This document shows, piece after piece, positions 44,954-56,703 of a stretch of 64,000 nt of DNA. This DNA comes from Linnemannia hyalina. Taxonomy: Eukaryota; Mortierellomycota; Mortierellomycetes; Mortierellales; Mortierellaceae. A program made the position numbers and the translations under genes. Location: assembly GCA_019671135.1 (NCBI GenBank), contig JAHRHY010000005.1, forward strand, positions 2,211,001 through 2,275,000. Direction: 5' to 3'. The first letter of the stretch is position 1. Every line of letters starts with the position of its first letter. A model generated the notes under the pieces. That model did not search any database, was not told the origin of the DNA, and saw only the letters and a list, made by a program, of their open reading frames with translations.

Positions 44954-47900
44954 CTTTGAAGTGGTGAGAGAGAAAGGGAGAGAGAAGAGGGAGAAGTGAT
45001 GAAGAGGAAACGAGGGAGAGAAAGGAGAAGGAGGGGAAGAATGTGGGTAATCAACGGGGTTTTTATCTTTCCGAGTCTTTGTTCAATATGTCCGAGAGAA
45101 TGGATGGTGACTGTAGTTTACATAGCACTGTACTTCGAAGGGTGGCGTTGTCTACGTTATTTATGTTGTTAGTGTCAATCAAGTTCTCACTTAGTTCAGT
45201 CTCTCACTCAGATTCTGTGTAGCAACGGTACGACTGTGAGAAAAAAAAAGGCCGCAAACAACAGGTATTTCTTGCCTTCGGGCAGGATAAAGCGGATGCA
45301 AGGGGAGAGGGCAAAGATTCTCCCCCCTCTACCTCTACATCCGTTCTAACATGGCATCCCTTGAAAGAAGAGAAATTGAGAAAATCTTCACTCTCATTCC
45401 TGTCTGCTTTTTCCTTCATGTTTTGTTTTATATTACTCTTACGACAGTCGAAGAGACGAAGGGAGGGATTAATATAGTTGTCCGAAGACTACCCTCTTGT
45501 AACCCTTTTTGTCTCTCCATCGTTCCTTCCTTGACATATTCTCGTCGGGTATAAGAATGAGCATTGACGGGCTAATGCGGCTGCGCTTGCGCTGCTGCAC
45601 TCCTAAACTAAGCTGTTTCGGGAAAAATATTTTGAATAGCGGCGGCCAAATTCAGCTCTACCGTAACTGAAAAATGTGGAGACAAATGTCCTCGATCTGG
45701 TCCGTGGAGAAAGGCACGATTACAGCCTCCTGAAAGATGTCGGTTGCCTGGCGATTGTAATGGCCCATGCCGTCAGGAATGAAACAGCTGCAGTAGTCAT
45801 GACTAAGGAATTGGGTCTTGCAGTTGATAACCACTTTGGTATTCCATTATCCAGAGCGGTTGAAGAGATTGACTGTGTGCAGGATGACAGCAACAAAATC
45901 AACAACAGCACCGACAACCACCGCATACACTTTACTTTCACAGCGCGACATTAAAGCAGGAATTACTTGCCTTCAGCTTTCCTTCACTTTGTCCTTCAAC
46001 CCAAACTATGCGCATCCAGAGAGTAAACCGTGCTGTTGTAACTTTTCGCCTCCCGCATGGATTGGATGATATTAGGGACGGAACCTTCTTCCGAGCCAGA
46101 GCCACCCAAATTCATTCTAAATCGCAACTCTATTTCTTTCACATCACAAAATATAATAAAAAAGGAACTCATCTCCGCGTTCTCCTACGCACACATTTTT
46201 CATTTCATTCATCTCTTCTTCAGCGCTAAGGATTCCATCTCCAAACTACATTTTGGAGTGCCTTCACGACTTTTTCAACATTCTTGCTAGAGAATACTTG
46301 GTCGGCGCCCTCTCTGCGCTCGCTTGTAGATGCGCCAAGCGGTTGCATGCTGTGAAACTACCATTGTGCAAAGATTTTAACTTTTCGGCTGTGCCCTCAT
46401 TATTATGATATCCCCAAAGAGGTTTTGACTGCTCTAATTGATGCTCAGCATCTAAAGTGCTTCGCCTCCGATCCTGACCACGATCCTTTTTTTTTTATCT
46501 TTCTTTATCAAACGCGTCACGCTCTCATATCTACCGCGCCTTCTCAAGAGTGACGGCCCCAAGGATTTGAACAACAACTGCGATTCAAGTGTTGTAGATG
46601 CGAAAGAACCGGAGCAGAAGAGTGAGGGTGGTCGAACCAAAATAATAAAATAAAAATAAAGATGTAAAAGAGGTCCGCGGTCGGAAACCCATCCCCTGCT
46701 CCCTCGGACGACGCCGTTCAAGCCGGAAAATGGCACAAAGGTGGCCACGGTGGCCACGGGCACAAAAGACGTAGCTTGGAAGAAGGAGACGTCATTGATG
46801 GCGACGAAAGAGTTTTCCAGGGTTGAGGTGGAGGAGGCGGAGGGGGCTGGCAAGGAGGTGGATGGCGCGGAGGCGGATGGCGTGGAGGCGGATGGAGAGG
46901 AGGACGTTGGTAGATGATAACAAACAACGATGAAGAGGTGGTGAATATTTGCTTGAGACCCTGTTTTAGCATTCCTATCCCTTCTTCTTGCTGTGGCGGA
47001 CAGCTTCCCCCCCCCCCTTCTTTTCTTACACTTCACTCCCTTTTCCTACTCTCAACACCGTTTACGAAAAGAAACTTTTTTGCGTCATTGAGAAGGTAAT
47101 ACCAGTCAAAATAAACGATGAGAAAGTAAAGGATTGGTTCATTTTGTTTTGCTGATTGGCATTGTGAAGGCGTCGTTCGCCTTCTTTTATGATATTTGAG
47201 ATTCCTGGTCTTCAGAACGTCGCTTGTGTCCCTTTAGCTTGTCCAGAAATTCTTATGTGGCCTCGTAGGAAGATCTTCGGAAAAGTTGTTGTCGTCGATA
47301 TCGATGGACACACGTTGGAGGCCCTCAAGTTCGGGGCTCGAGATCAGGCCAAACAACTTGGGGGTGTGACACCCTCAGTAGAGGTGGGCGATTACCATGC
47401 TGACATATGTCCTAGTGAGGAAGTTAGCCCTGTAGTTATAGTGGTTGCTGTTGATCGGATGGAACTTTTGTTGTCGATTCCGTTGCCGTTGTTTTTGTGC
47501 TCTTTTTTCCAAAAAGACAGAACAGGGTTAAGTGGTTATCGGTCATGGTCTTGCGAAGTATTGAATAGACTGAAGGTGAAAGAGAAAAGGCGAAGGATGT
47601 ACGTAAGGTGAAGCATGAAAAGAAAACGAAGAAGAAACATGTCGAGTGATAAACAGTGAAATGGAAAATAAAAAAGAAAGTGGCGATAAACTCAAAAAAG
47701 AGAAGGGCGAAGGCGTAGTGGAATAGGTGATGCCACAGGGACGTTTTTTAATTATTTTTTAATTCTCTGCTACCGTCTCCTCCGACATTGTTCTGTCGCT
47801 TTGCCATGGTTGATGTATTGGAACAATAGGGGACAAAGTGATACATAAACGAGAAACAGTTGACGGTTGGTGAAGGCGCACGTCCTTTTCGTACCTGACA

Positions 47901-48087
47901 AGCCTGTTTCTGTGCCTGAACTCCGTCCGACACTTGAAGCGCCCGGAGATTGCGCTGATCAGCACCCAGTCATGGTCATGGCCAGCTTGGACATCGCTCA
48001 CATGAGCATCAAGGCACGCCTTGCTATGGATGCCGCGTCGGTGCAGTCAATTGTTCAGCTCTTTCTATTGTCTGTTCCTACTTCGAT
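44954..48087. other. gene-poor region; unrecognised short frames
   Basis: Upstream of the P450 no conserved gene was seen over 3 kb. Short open frames exist (for example 45676-45954 plus; 47189-47611 plus, containing KVVVVDIDGHTLEALKFG) but match nothing I know, lack convincing starts and splice partners, and may be gene relics. A short tandem repeat of a 17-bp unit (ggaggcggatggcg core) lies at about 46849-46900 and gives a Pro-rich frame on the minus strand. Confidence 0.4.
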
Positions 48088-48152
48088 GGGCGGGTGACTT
48101 TTTAGAGAGCTTATAGAGCGAGACGGAGTTCAATCCCCGCCCACCATGCACC

Positions 48153-48248
48153 AAGGGGGTCTTTTTGTTACAAGGGGGCGTTATTGTTACATGGGGCCCA
48201 TTTGTTACATAAGGCCCTTTTTGTTACATAAGTCCTTTTTGTTACATG
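48153..48248. repeat. degenerate tandem repeat, about 19-bp unit ending TTTGTTACA, five copies
   Basis: Five successive units of G/C-rich start plus T-run plus GTTACA occur with a period near 19 bp. Just before them, GGGCGGG (48088-48094) and CCCGCCC about 41 nt later can pair in a long hairpin. Confidence 0.7.
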
Positions 48249-48738
48249 ATGTCATGGTGAGCCTCTGAGGACCAAGCCACTCGTCAACTCAACTGTCCCC
48301 TCCTACGCCGCACCTCCTCCTCTTTCTCTTTCCCTCCCCCTCCTGTTTTTCTTTTTTTTTCATTCTCTTTATCTTTCACTCCTCCTGCTTTTGTTTTTCA
48401 TTTTCTTTCTCTTTCTCCTTCTCATTCCCTCACCCCGCCTTGTCCACATTCTCCACTCGCAACCAGCTCCACTCTCATCCAGCTCCCCTCTCAACCAGCT
48501 TCCCTCTGCCCGCATCGTCCTCACCACCTTCACCTCTCTTTACTCTTGGCATCTTCAATCGCCCTCGAATACTTTGCTCACCTCCTCTATTATTCGATAT
48601 CGGACTCACCCACAGCGCCATAATCCCCACACATACCAACAAGGAAGCAAGGTGAAAAAAATGGCTCAGTCTTGGGTGGCAACAGGCATAATGTGATGTA
48701 CGGGTGTTGAGAAGTGATGGTGAGCTGGGTCCACCTTG

Positions 48739-49127
48739 GGTACAGAAGGGCCAAAGACTATGCCGTGCGCTGGGCTGCTCTGCATATGACCTGACCGTTA
48801 GCCTCGGCTGGCGGTGGCGCTGGATTTGGGCGGGCTACTAGAACCACTCTGTAGGTACAGAAGGGCTATAGAACATGCCATGCGCTGGGCTGCTCTTCAT
48901 ATGACCTCCGCCATCAGCGGTGTTGCTGGTCCTTGTAGCTTTGCTCTCCGTCAGACTCGTGGGTACTTGAGGGTGCATCGGCCCTCACGACGATCTCTCT
49001 CATTTTCTTGACATCCACTTCTCGCTGAGGGTAAGCGAGGCTTCGTGTGCATTGATGATTGTCCAACTCCGTGGGTACCGAGGGCTAAAGGACAAGCTGC
49101 GCGCTGGACTGCCCATCATATGACCTC
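48739..49127. repeat. dispersed direct repeat of about 54 bp, three diverged copies
   Basis: A block with the core gggtacagaagggc, then gcgctgggctgctc and catatgacct, occurs at 48739-48792, 48854-48907 and, more diverged, 49073-49127. The spacing is unequal (115 and 219 bp). It may be a relic of a mobile element or a decayed satellite. No coding capacity was recognised. Confidence 0.65.
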
Positions 49128-50226
49128 ACCGCTGCCTAGGTAACGGTGGTGATGCTTGGACCTGGATCTAGTGCAGTCGTCCGCAATATCCATGGGGTCT
49201 TTTGAGACCTCGCTCAGCTCGGCTGTTTTCACCGCTGGGTGACTGGGGCCATCACCCTCGCTTTGTGGGGGTGGTTTAATAGCACACAAAGGAGTTGTAC
49301 GGTTGTGTTTTGTTGTTGCTTGAGACTGAGCCATTGCTATTTCTTCTTTCCAGTCTTTCTCCATCCTTAATAGGTTTATACGAGTTTTGTTAGGATTGTT
49401 TGAGCAAGATTATGCGATAGAATCGAGCAAGAGGATAGCAATAGGATCAACGACAAGATAGGATAATATTCATTCCAGCTGTTCAATAAAACATGAAGTA
49501 AAAAGTGCTGAAAGACAATATTCAACATGACAAATATAACAAACTCGCAGGGGTGTTGCAGTTGCTTGTTTACATCGAAAACATGTTTGTGTTAATATAC
49601 GAGTAGACTATCTTTTGCTGCCATTATTTACTACATCCTTTTCCTCCAACACATTGAAGATGATGGTCGTCCGCCCTCTTGCACATCAAACTCAACGGTC
49701 CACAAAAAAAGACATGAAGTTGGGACGAACGCGACACGCATGGAAGGGGATCGAGCGAACTGAACAGACAACTTTCTCAATTTTTTTTTCGTTTGCCTTT
49801 TTGTCAACAGGTCGCCAAAGCAACAAGGTTGAATTTAATTTGGAGGAGGAAGTAAACAGGGTATCAACTAGGATCACGAAAGTAGACTATGCTATGTAAA
49901 ATGATGGACATGAGATAGTCGAAAGAGACCGCGGGGTAGAAAAAGGAGGATGAAGAAAGAAGAAGAGAAAAAAATATATACAAACAGGTGGAGACCAACA
50001 AACAATAAATGGACAAATAAAAAAAAACGCCAAAACTTATCACCATAAATACATAACAAAAGATCCAGCGCCCGTTCATCGATATCGTCTGGACTGCAAG
50101 CGCAACGATCCTCGTTGGAGTTGCTGTATATGTTGGTGGCTGCTTTACTGAGTCGTTGTTGTCGTCGTCGTCGTCATTACTGGCAGGAAGAAAACGTTGG
50201 CGTTGGAGGTGGTCCGGGTGTGCTCG
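49128..50226. other. intergenic, no gene seen
   Basis: AT-richer sequence lies between the repeats and the decayed F-box-like copy. A short Thr/Pro frame on the minus strand at 49116-49364 has no recognisable relatives. Confidence 0.4.
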
Positions 50227-51190
50227 TCACGGCCCCGTCGACATGTTGAGACACAATGTATCCAGATAAGGACACCCCACCAAGATCCTGAACTCAAACT
50301 GATATTCAACCTCGCCGTTCAGCATGAGTGTCTTCAACTGCGGCAAATCCAAGTCTTACGTCCAATGAGGTCGAATAATAACGGCTGGCATCTCCAAACC
50401 TTCTGCCTCGGCAACGTTGTCGTTGTCGGTGTCCTGAGAAAACTTATATGGCTGTTCCAGTTTCTGCACAGGTGGAGCAAAATGGTGATGGCTGTTGGAA
50501 TAGGAAGTGATGATCTTCAAAAAGCTCAGGTTCTTGCATGACTCGAAAGTTGCAGGGTGGAAAGTGAGCGCGCTCCAGCCTCCAAGAGTCAAGTCCTAAG
50601 GCTGCTCAGGGGGCTAGGTGACAGGGGACGATATCCTGGCATCGATACTCAAGCGTCTTGTCGAACAGTCCGATAAATCTGAAGGTTGGGATATTGTTTA
50701 AGCAATTGCGAATCAATGACCAGACCGTAACAATCGGCTCTCAAGTAGGGTAGAGCCAGTCTTGGCAGATCGACCCATCCCTGTCCAATGTAGAGACCGA
50801 AAAAGATTCCCGTGAGCCAAAGAGCGTCACAATATAGGAGCTGTGTCAAGGTCTGATTGAAGGCGTGTACAATGTCGACCATATCCATCCGTAAGTGGCA
50901 TCTTGTACTCTCTGATGCTCAAAGCCTCAATCGGGACCAACCCGTGTTCCACGTACGCCGGTCGTGATTGTCCAATACAATCCAGCTCCTGCTTTTCCTG
51001 AACCGCCCACTTGAAGCTTTCCTTGCCAAGTGTAAACACATCCATCCGCCTAAGAGACCGACACTGCCGCAAGAATCCTCGGTTGTTGCAAAGCGTCTCG
51101 TACCACACATCCTACCCCGACGTGGGAAGGTGATCCCTTGCATATGTCTAAGGTCGGTCTCCTGCGAAATGTGCCACAAGCTACTAATTC
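50227..51190 (-). pseudogene. F-box/LRR-like pseudogene, middle section only
   Basis: Pieces in changing frames match the intact neighbour at 51.5-54.1 kb: GFLRQCRSLRRMDVFTLGKESFKWAVQEKQ, SRPAYVEHGLVPIEAL, FNQTLTQLL, GGWSALTFHPATF, DLPQLKTLMLNGEVEYQFEFRILVGCPYLDTLCLNMS. Stops and shifts separate them, and both the F-box-like N-terminus and the C-terminal domain are missing. It lies directly 3' of that intact gene on the same strand, so it is probably a tandem duplicate that decayed. Confidence 0.72.
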
Positions 51191-51534
51191 AACACGTCGT
51201 TTTATCGCGTCGTTGTCGTTGTCATGTGGTTGCGGAGAAAATTCAAAAGGAGTGAACACACTTTTTTGTTTTCATGAAGACGATTGCTACATTTCGTGAA
51301 TAAAATGGCGCGCCTGTGGAAAAATGCTATTCACAAACTGCGACATGGTCATATCGCAGGAGACCCAGTCACTGCGCAATGTCAAAGTCTGGATCTGAGG
51401 CGCTACAATGCGTTCTCGAACCACCGACGACGGGAAGAAAAAGAACAAGAAGCAGCTGCAGCTGCATTGGTAGGGCTATGCACAACAAGGATTATCAACC
51501 CAAATTAATTGCATATTTATTTTCTCGACTTAGG

Positions 51535-54078
51535 TCAGACAATGTCTGATGGAAACTCCTTGAGAAAGAACCTCTTCCCCTCCAGACAAAGACACAATTC
51601 CAACTCCGTTTCTTTCTCTACTTCATGCCGAACTCCATATCCAACATCGCTATCGCCATCGTTTTCATCGTCATCATACATCTCACCAACCAGACCCATC
51701 TCCTTGGCACTCTCCTCAGAGGGCTCAGGAAGACTCAAAATCAACTCTTCAATCTTGTTCGGCATCGACCTCAACACCTCACACACCTTCTTAAGCGTAT
51801 ATCCCGTCACTCCTTCTTCCTCCAGATCCGTCAGACTCGGAAGCATATGAATGAAAAATTGTACCACAAGCTCATCACCAATCACCCACGGCCCCGTCAA
51901 TTCTACGACCTTTAGTGCTGGTGCCACAATGGTCTCTCCCTCCTGCTGCTGATATTGCTGTTCCTGCGATAATGGCCCTTCTTCTCCGGTGTTGTCAGTC
52001 ACCATTGGCATAAGGAGATCGGCTCTCGACAAAACCCGGGTGAACTGCTCACTCCGCTCGGTCAAACGCATGTTCAGGATCAGAGACTCCAACGACGGAC
52101 ATCCCTGGAGCATCCTGAATTGGAACCGATACGCAAACTCGCCCGTCAGCATGAGCGAGGTCAACTGAGGCAAGTACCAATTCCAAGTCCACTTTGGTCG
52201 ACCCATCCTGGATCCTTGTTGTGCCACTTGAATTGGTGCGCCACCATTGTCACCGTCACCGTCACTACCTTCCATTCCTGTAAGGTCACTCTCAAACGAT
52301 CGGTCCAGCTCCGTCCGGGGCGGGATAAAGTATGCATCGACATCATCTCGTCCGATCGCAATGCACAACTTCTTGAGCGCCACTGTAGAATGAAGCGTCG
52401 CCGGATGAAATGTCAATCCACTCCATCCATTCAGCTCCAGTTCAACGAGTCTAGGGAGCTCCGCTGCAAAACATGTCCTGATATCGCGACATCGATACCG
52501 AGTGGTGTTGTCTGTGAACGAAGCCAGAGTGAGGTTGGGACAATGGCTGTACAACTGCGTATCCAATGACAGTCGGTTCCAAGCCGCGCTGATGTAGAGT
52601 GTCGTCAAGAAAGGAAGGTCCACCCATCCTCCTCCAACCTGCAGAATCCGAGGCATGTGCAGCTCCTGGTATGTGGCAGCAGTCATGGTCAGCTTCTTGA
52701 GGGTCTGGCTAAAGGCGAATACGATATTGTCGTCTTCGTCCGAGAGGGGCTCGTCCGACTCTAGAATGTTGAATTCCTCCAGCGGCACCAGTCCATGCTC
52801 CAGGTATGCCGGCCGTGATTCCTGCAACGATGGCGGCCCTACTCCACCCTGAACACTACTGTTGGTGTTGTGGCTGTTACTTCCAAGGCTCTCCATATCC
52901 TGCTTTTCCTGAACTGCCCATGCGAACGATCCTGGGCCAAGTGTGTCCATGTGAATACTCTTCAGAGCGCGACACCTCTGAAGAAACTCCCGCCCGTCGC
53001 GATGAACGTCGTACCACAGACAAGGGGGCGACTCCATATCGGTGATTTCCTGAACCTGACTGAGATCCGTCGACTGGAGATGGGCCGAGACATGCAAAAA
53101 GTTGGTTTTGGACAGAAAAGTCGGTGACTTGAGAGGAGGCAGGATCCGAAGTATCTCCAGCTTGGTCTCGACAGGACACGTCTGGTTCACGTCGGGCCAC
53201 ATTTCGGCGTCGGAACAAATCACGGTCTTAAGGCGACCTGGGAAGAGCTGGGCGTGATCTCGGACAAGCTGGACCATCGTACGCAATCGTCTCTCCTTCC
53301 GTTCACGTGTCTCGCTCTCAAACTGTGGCGACATGACCAAATCGCCTCCAAAGTATGTGACTAAATCCTCTCCAAAGTATCCCTCCTCGCTGTAATCTAC
53401 AATGTCATCAAGCGCAAATTCAAGGTGCTCCAGATTCCCAAGTCGAGATATTTCAGCGGAGTAACGGTCGAGATCAAAGACCGGGATGGTGAGAGACTGG
53501 AGCTGTTCGAGAATCGGACCGGCAAGGGACCAGCAGGCTTGACGCCAGATAATGGCCTGGAAGTGGTACTTGAGGATATCTAACCCTGTCCCGAGGCTCT
53601 GTTCGTAGCAGGGCAGTAGGTTGTGGTCCCTGCACAACTGTGTGAACTCGGTGCCTTCCATGTATGCGAGCGTCTCGCGGTGATAACAGCCACGGGGCCA
53701 GTAATCTAGGTCAAGAGCCCATGAGGGTAGGCAGAGATGGCGAATACATGCAGCGTAGTCGAGTGGTTTCGGAAGGGTTGGGTTGGTTGTTTCGAGGATA
53801 TAAGATATGGCGGGAGGGAGGGTATCAAGAGGGAGCTGGTGGAGGAGCATAGAGGTAAGAACGTGATCGGATCGTCTTCTTGATCTGGTTTTCTGGGCGG
53901 ACATGTAGCAGTGCATGCCTTTTCGATAGGGGTTTTCGTACAGGAAGGGCAGGGCGATTGAGGCGATGTACTTGTTGGTTTGGAGGAGGGCAGCAATGGC
54001 GCCGTTTTGTCGATCCTGAGCGAGCACCAGGAGGATGAGTTGCAGACACTCTATGGGCAGCTTTGACAGCAGGTCCAT
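51535..54078 (-). CDS. F-box/LRR-like protein, intact, 847 aa
   Basis: A single exon runs from ATG at 54078. The N-terminus KLPIECLQLILLVLAQD and LLQTNKYIASIALPFLYENPY is F-box-like (residues 6-50). The LRR-like body has the family landmarks FLQRCRALKSIHMDTLGPGSFAWAVQEKQ, YLEHGLVPLEEF, FSQTLKKLTM, LNGWSGLTFHPATL, PKWTWNWYLPQLTSLMLTGEFAYRFQFRMLQGCPSLESL and a C-terminal GPWVIGDELVVQFFIHMLPSLTDL, ending in an acidic Asp/Glu tail. It probably serves as a substrate receptor of an SCF ubiquitin ligase; the target is unknown. It differs clearly from the 921-aa copy at 31-34 kb but shares its architecture. Confidence 0.85.
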   Translation of the reverse strand: MDLLSKLPIECLQLILLVLAQDRQNGAIAALLQTNKYIASIALPFLYENPYRKGMHCYMSAQKTRSRRRSDHVLTSMLLHQLPLDTLPPAISYILETTNPTLPKPLDYAACIRHLCLPSWALDLDYWPRGCYHRETLAYMEGTEFTQLCRDHNLLPCYEQSLGTGLDILKYHFQAIIWRQACWSLAGPILEQLQSLTIPVFDLDRYSAEISRLGNLEHLEFALDDIVDYSEEGYFGEDLVTYFGGDLVMSPQFESETRERKERRLRTMVQLVRDHAQLFPGRLKTVICSDAEMWPDVNQTCPVETKLEILRILPPLKSPTFLSKTNFLHVSAHLQSTDLSQVQEITDMESPPCLWYDVHRDGREFLQRCRALKSIHMDTLGPGSFAWAVQEKQDMESLGSNSHNTNSSVQGGVGPPSLQESRPAYLEHGLVPLEEFNILESDEPLSDEDDNIVFAFSQTLKKLTMTAATYQELHMPRILQVGGGWVDLPFLTTLYISAAWNRLSLDTQLYSHCPNLTLASFTDNTTRYRCRDIRTCFAAELPRLVELELNGWSGLTFHPATLHSTVALKKLCIAIGRDDVDAYFIPPRTELDRSFESDLTGMEGSDGDGDNGGAPIQVAQQGSRMGRPKWTWNWYLPQLTSLMLTGEFAYRFQFRMLQGCPSLESLILNMRLTERSEQFTRVLSRADLLMPMVTDNTGEEGPLSQEQQYQQQEGETIVAPALKVVELTGPWVIGDELVVQFFIHMLPSLTDLEEEGVTGYTLKKVCEVLRSMPNKIEELILSLPEPSEESAKEMGLVGEMYDDDENDGDSDVGYGVRHEVEKETELELCLCLEGKRFFLKEFPSDIV

Positions 54079-54245
54079 TGCTGTTTACTTGAAGGGGGAA
54101 TGAAGAAGTGGAGTGGACTGAAATGAAATGAAATGAAGAGAAGGGTGGGGTGTGTTTCAGAACACTTTATCAGCGTATGGGTGTGATTTGGAGTGGCTTA
54201 GCTTCTGGTGGCCATTTCGCGCTTGCCTGCGAGTGTCTGGAAAAG

Positions 54246-54370
54246 CACCTTTCTTCCACGATACGAGCAGGTAGGCACTATGCCCTTTGACCATTGGTAG
54301 CAATAGTAGTTTCTAGCCTTCAGAGAATAGTTATTGACATAAAACACCTTTCTTCCACGATACGAGCAGG
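54246..54370. repeat. 27-bp direct repeat (two copies, 98-bp period)
   Basis: The string cacctttcttccacgatacg plus agcaggt occurs at 54246-54272 and 54344-54370. It lies next to the dinucleotide repeat in the region upstream of the intact F-box/LRR gene. Confidence 0.8.
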
Positions 54371-54409
54371 TCTTGAGAGTTACTATCTTTATTCGCGATA
54401 TTGAGAGGG

Positions 54410-54411
<2 letters not shown>

Positions 54412-54478
<67 letters not shown>
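54412..54478. repeat. (CA)n microsatellite passing into (TA)n
   Basis: About 30 uninterrupted CA units are followed by a short TA run. It is likely polymorphic in length and has no coding role. Confidence 0.95.
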
Positions 54479-54481
<3 letters not shown>

Positions 54482-54791
54482 CATACATCCTTTTCCTCGT
54501 CTGCCGCTATTCGAGTTGTGCCCGTTGACCCCGAAGATACTCCTTTGGATACAGGAGTTGCCGAGAGAAACTCCACTCTCCCTTCTCCCTCTCCCTCGAC
54601 AAGTGACCCTGTTCAACCGGGCACTGACGCCAACGACTCGGCCAGCCAAGGGCAACTCCCTCCAAGACCCCCACATGGGTAGGATCAAGTGATCCGACAG
54701 ACAATACATGTGATAAAGAAGCAGCGCGTTAAAGCCAACAACAGCACCAGAACGGAGCAACCACACAGAGAACCCAACGGATCACATTTCT

Positions 54792-56703
54792 CGACTCCCA
54801 TCCGAGTATCTCCACTACTTCATCCACTTCATCCCCCTCGAAGACAAAGCGACTTTGCTCCAAGTCAGCAACCACGTCACTTCAATCGCCCTTCCTCACA
54901 TCTACTCCGAGCCCTTCCAATAAGTCATTCCACAACAGGCAACAAACAAAGCAACTAATCACAATGTACGCAAGGAACACAACAACAACGAACATTGTGA
55001 ACCTTGGGATTAATCGATTCGCTCGTTCGAATGCTCCTTGCTCGACAGTCTGGTCAAACCGGCCTGCTTCTTAATAGTTAATGAAGCCGACATCATAACC
55101 ACCATCAGCAACAACAACAACCGTTGGACTACACGGCACATATCCGTCACTTCAGATTTGGACAGTGCACAATTGAGACTTTCGGGCCCCGCCTTTCAGA
55201 GCTACGCCCGTTAGGAAGTTTTCCAGCACACCTACTGCCTCAAGCCCCTCCTACCGTCCTACCAATGCAGATTCCTCCCGAGTACAGGAGACGGCACCCA
55301 CAACCAAACTATAATAACAACATCTTTCGTCAATATTTTCGAATGGCGCATTTCCGAGAGGTCACTCGAATCATTGCAAGCCCTATCCTCGAGCAACTCC
55401 AGACATTGACCATCCCCGTCTCCGACATCAAGCGATACATCGGTGTCATCGATCAACTTTTGGAACTGGAGAATGTTTTATTCATTCTAGATGAGCTCTT
55501 TGTCTACGATCCTAGCGATATTCCTACTTACAACAACGACGACGCCCCAACGGAAGTGGAGGAAGTCCTGAGGACGACCAAGGCGCGAGAGGAGGCGGTC
55601 ATGCAGGGTATGATACTTTTCGTCGGGGAGCACAATCGACAGTTCAACAACTAACTCAGGACGTTCGAGTGCCCTGTGAGTCACATATGGACGGGGGCAG
55701 CATGGGTGTGTCCCGAGACGGTGCAGTTTGAGCTATTGAAGATGCTGCGAATGCTGCGTGCGCCAACGCCAATCGACAAATTGAACTGGGTCCAATTTGT
55801 CTCCCATGTGTCGTTGACCGACCTTGCGGAGGTTCAGGAGATCACCGTCTCTCACAATCAACGGTGTCGTTCTCTCAGGAAGGTCAATATGTCGACCCTT
55901 GGACCTGGTGTCTTTTCTTGGGCAGTACAGGAAAAGACGGACTGGACGGCTTTGGAAACAGTTACTACAACCAGGAATTACCGCATTACAAGTGAAACGG
56001 AAAGGCGGACGTTCATTGCTGCTACGACATGAGTTGGTGCCACTGGAGGACACGAGTCCAGGGCGGTGCCCCTGGCGGACAAGATGGACGACATCGCGTT
56101 TGTGTTCAGCAAAACATTAACAAGGTTCCAAGTCTGCACTACCCAATCGACTACGAGATCCTGGGACCCCCTCTCCTCTACCTGGCAGTATAGGTGCTCA
56201 GTTTCCGACAGGAGTGGTTCATCTTGGACGACGGAGTGCAGGGCAAACAGATCTTCTGGCGTTAATGACCCTTCATTTGTCCCTGCGTGCAGAGGGTCGC
56301 CTTGACCAGGGGCTCGTACACTAGCCCAAAGTGAATATGTCACGCTTCAGGGCACGACATTAGACTACCAGCCTCAGGGAGTGATCTGACAATGATGGTG
56401 TCCGTCCCGCCTACGACAAGTCAAGTTGTTGTTCCTGGTTGGGTGGCCAGCTCTGACGTTCCTCCCTGACACGTTGTACTCGATCTATTGTTTAAGACAG
56501 GAACTGGGCCGGATGAAAAATGGTTCATCGGACCCTCCTTGGAAGACGACGATAACGACTATCACCGCTACAACTACCGCCACCTTGTGCCAAGGATCGA
56601 GGGTCCACGACGACAGCGATGGAGATGGGACTGGGACCTACCTCTACTTGCAAGACTGGTCCTCAAGTCCAAGTTTGTCATTACCACAAGGACGCGGAAG
56701 TAA
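54792..56703 (+). pseudogene. F-box/LRR-like pseudogene on the plus strand
   Basis: The F-box-like start is visible (RLPSEYLHYFIHFIPLED, LQVSNHVTSIALPHIYSEPF) but has no usable ATG and ends at TAA. From 55124 one frame carries DYTAHIRHFRF, ASPILEQLQTLTIPVSDIKRYI and MILFVGEHNRQF, is broken by TAA at about 55652-55654, and continues in the same frame with LNWVQFVSHVSLTDLAEVQEIT and CRSLRKVNMSTLGPGVFSWAVQEK. Beyond 56030 the frame is lost, with traces such as GWPALTFLPDTL and RWRWDWDLPLLARLVLKSKF before the end. It is the only family member here on the plus strand and is head-to-head with the intact 847-aa gene. Confidence 0.72.

Noticed and set aside
46452..47036. Ser/Pro-rich minus-strand frame as a secreted or cell-wall protein.
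   Set aside because: It consists mainly of a short tandem repeat read in one frame; there is no signal peptide or conserved domain.
47189..47611. 140-codon plus-strand frame as a gene.
   Set aside because: No recognisable domain, no splice partners, atypical composition; kept only as an unrecognised frame.
48088..48146. Possible tRNA: GGGCGGG and CCCGCCC followed by ACCA.
   Set aside because: Only about 55 nt long, no D or anticodon arm, and fungal nuclear tRNA genes do not encode CCA. Treated as a hairpin only.
54412..54478. Val/Cys repeat protein frames across the CA repeat.
   Set aside because: They are direct translations of the dinucleotide microsatellite.
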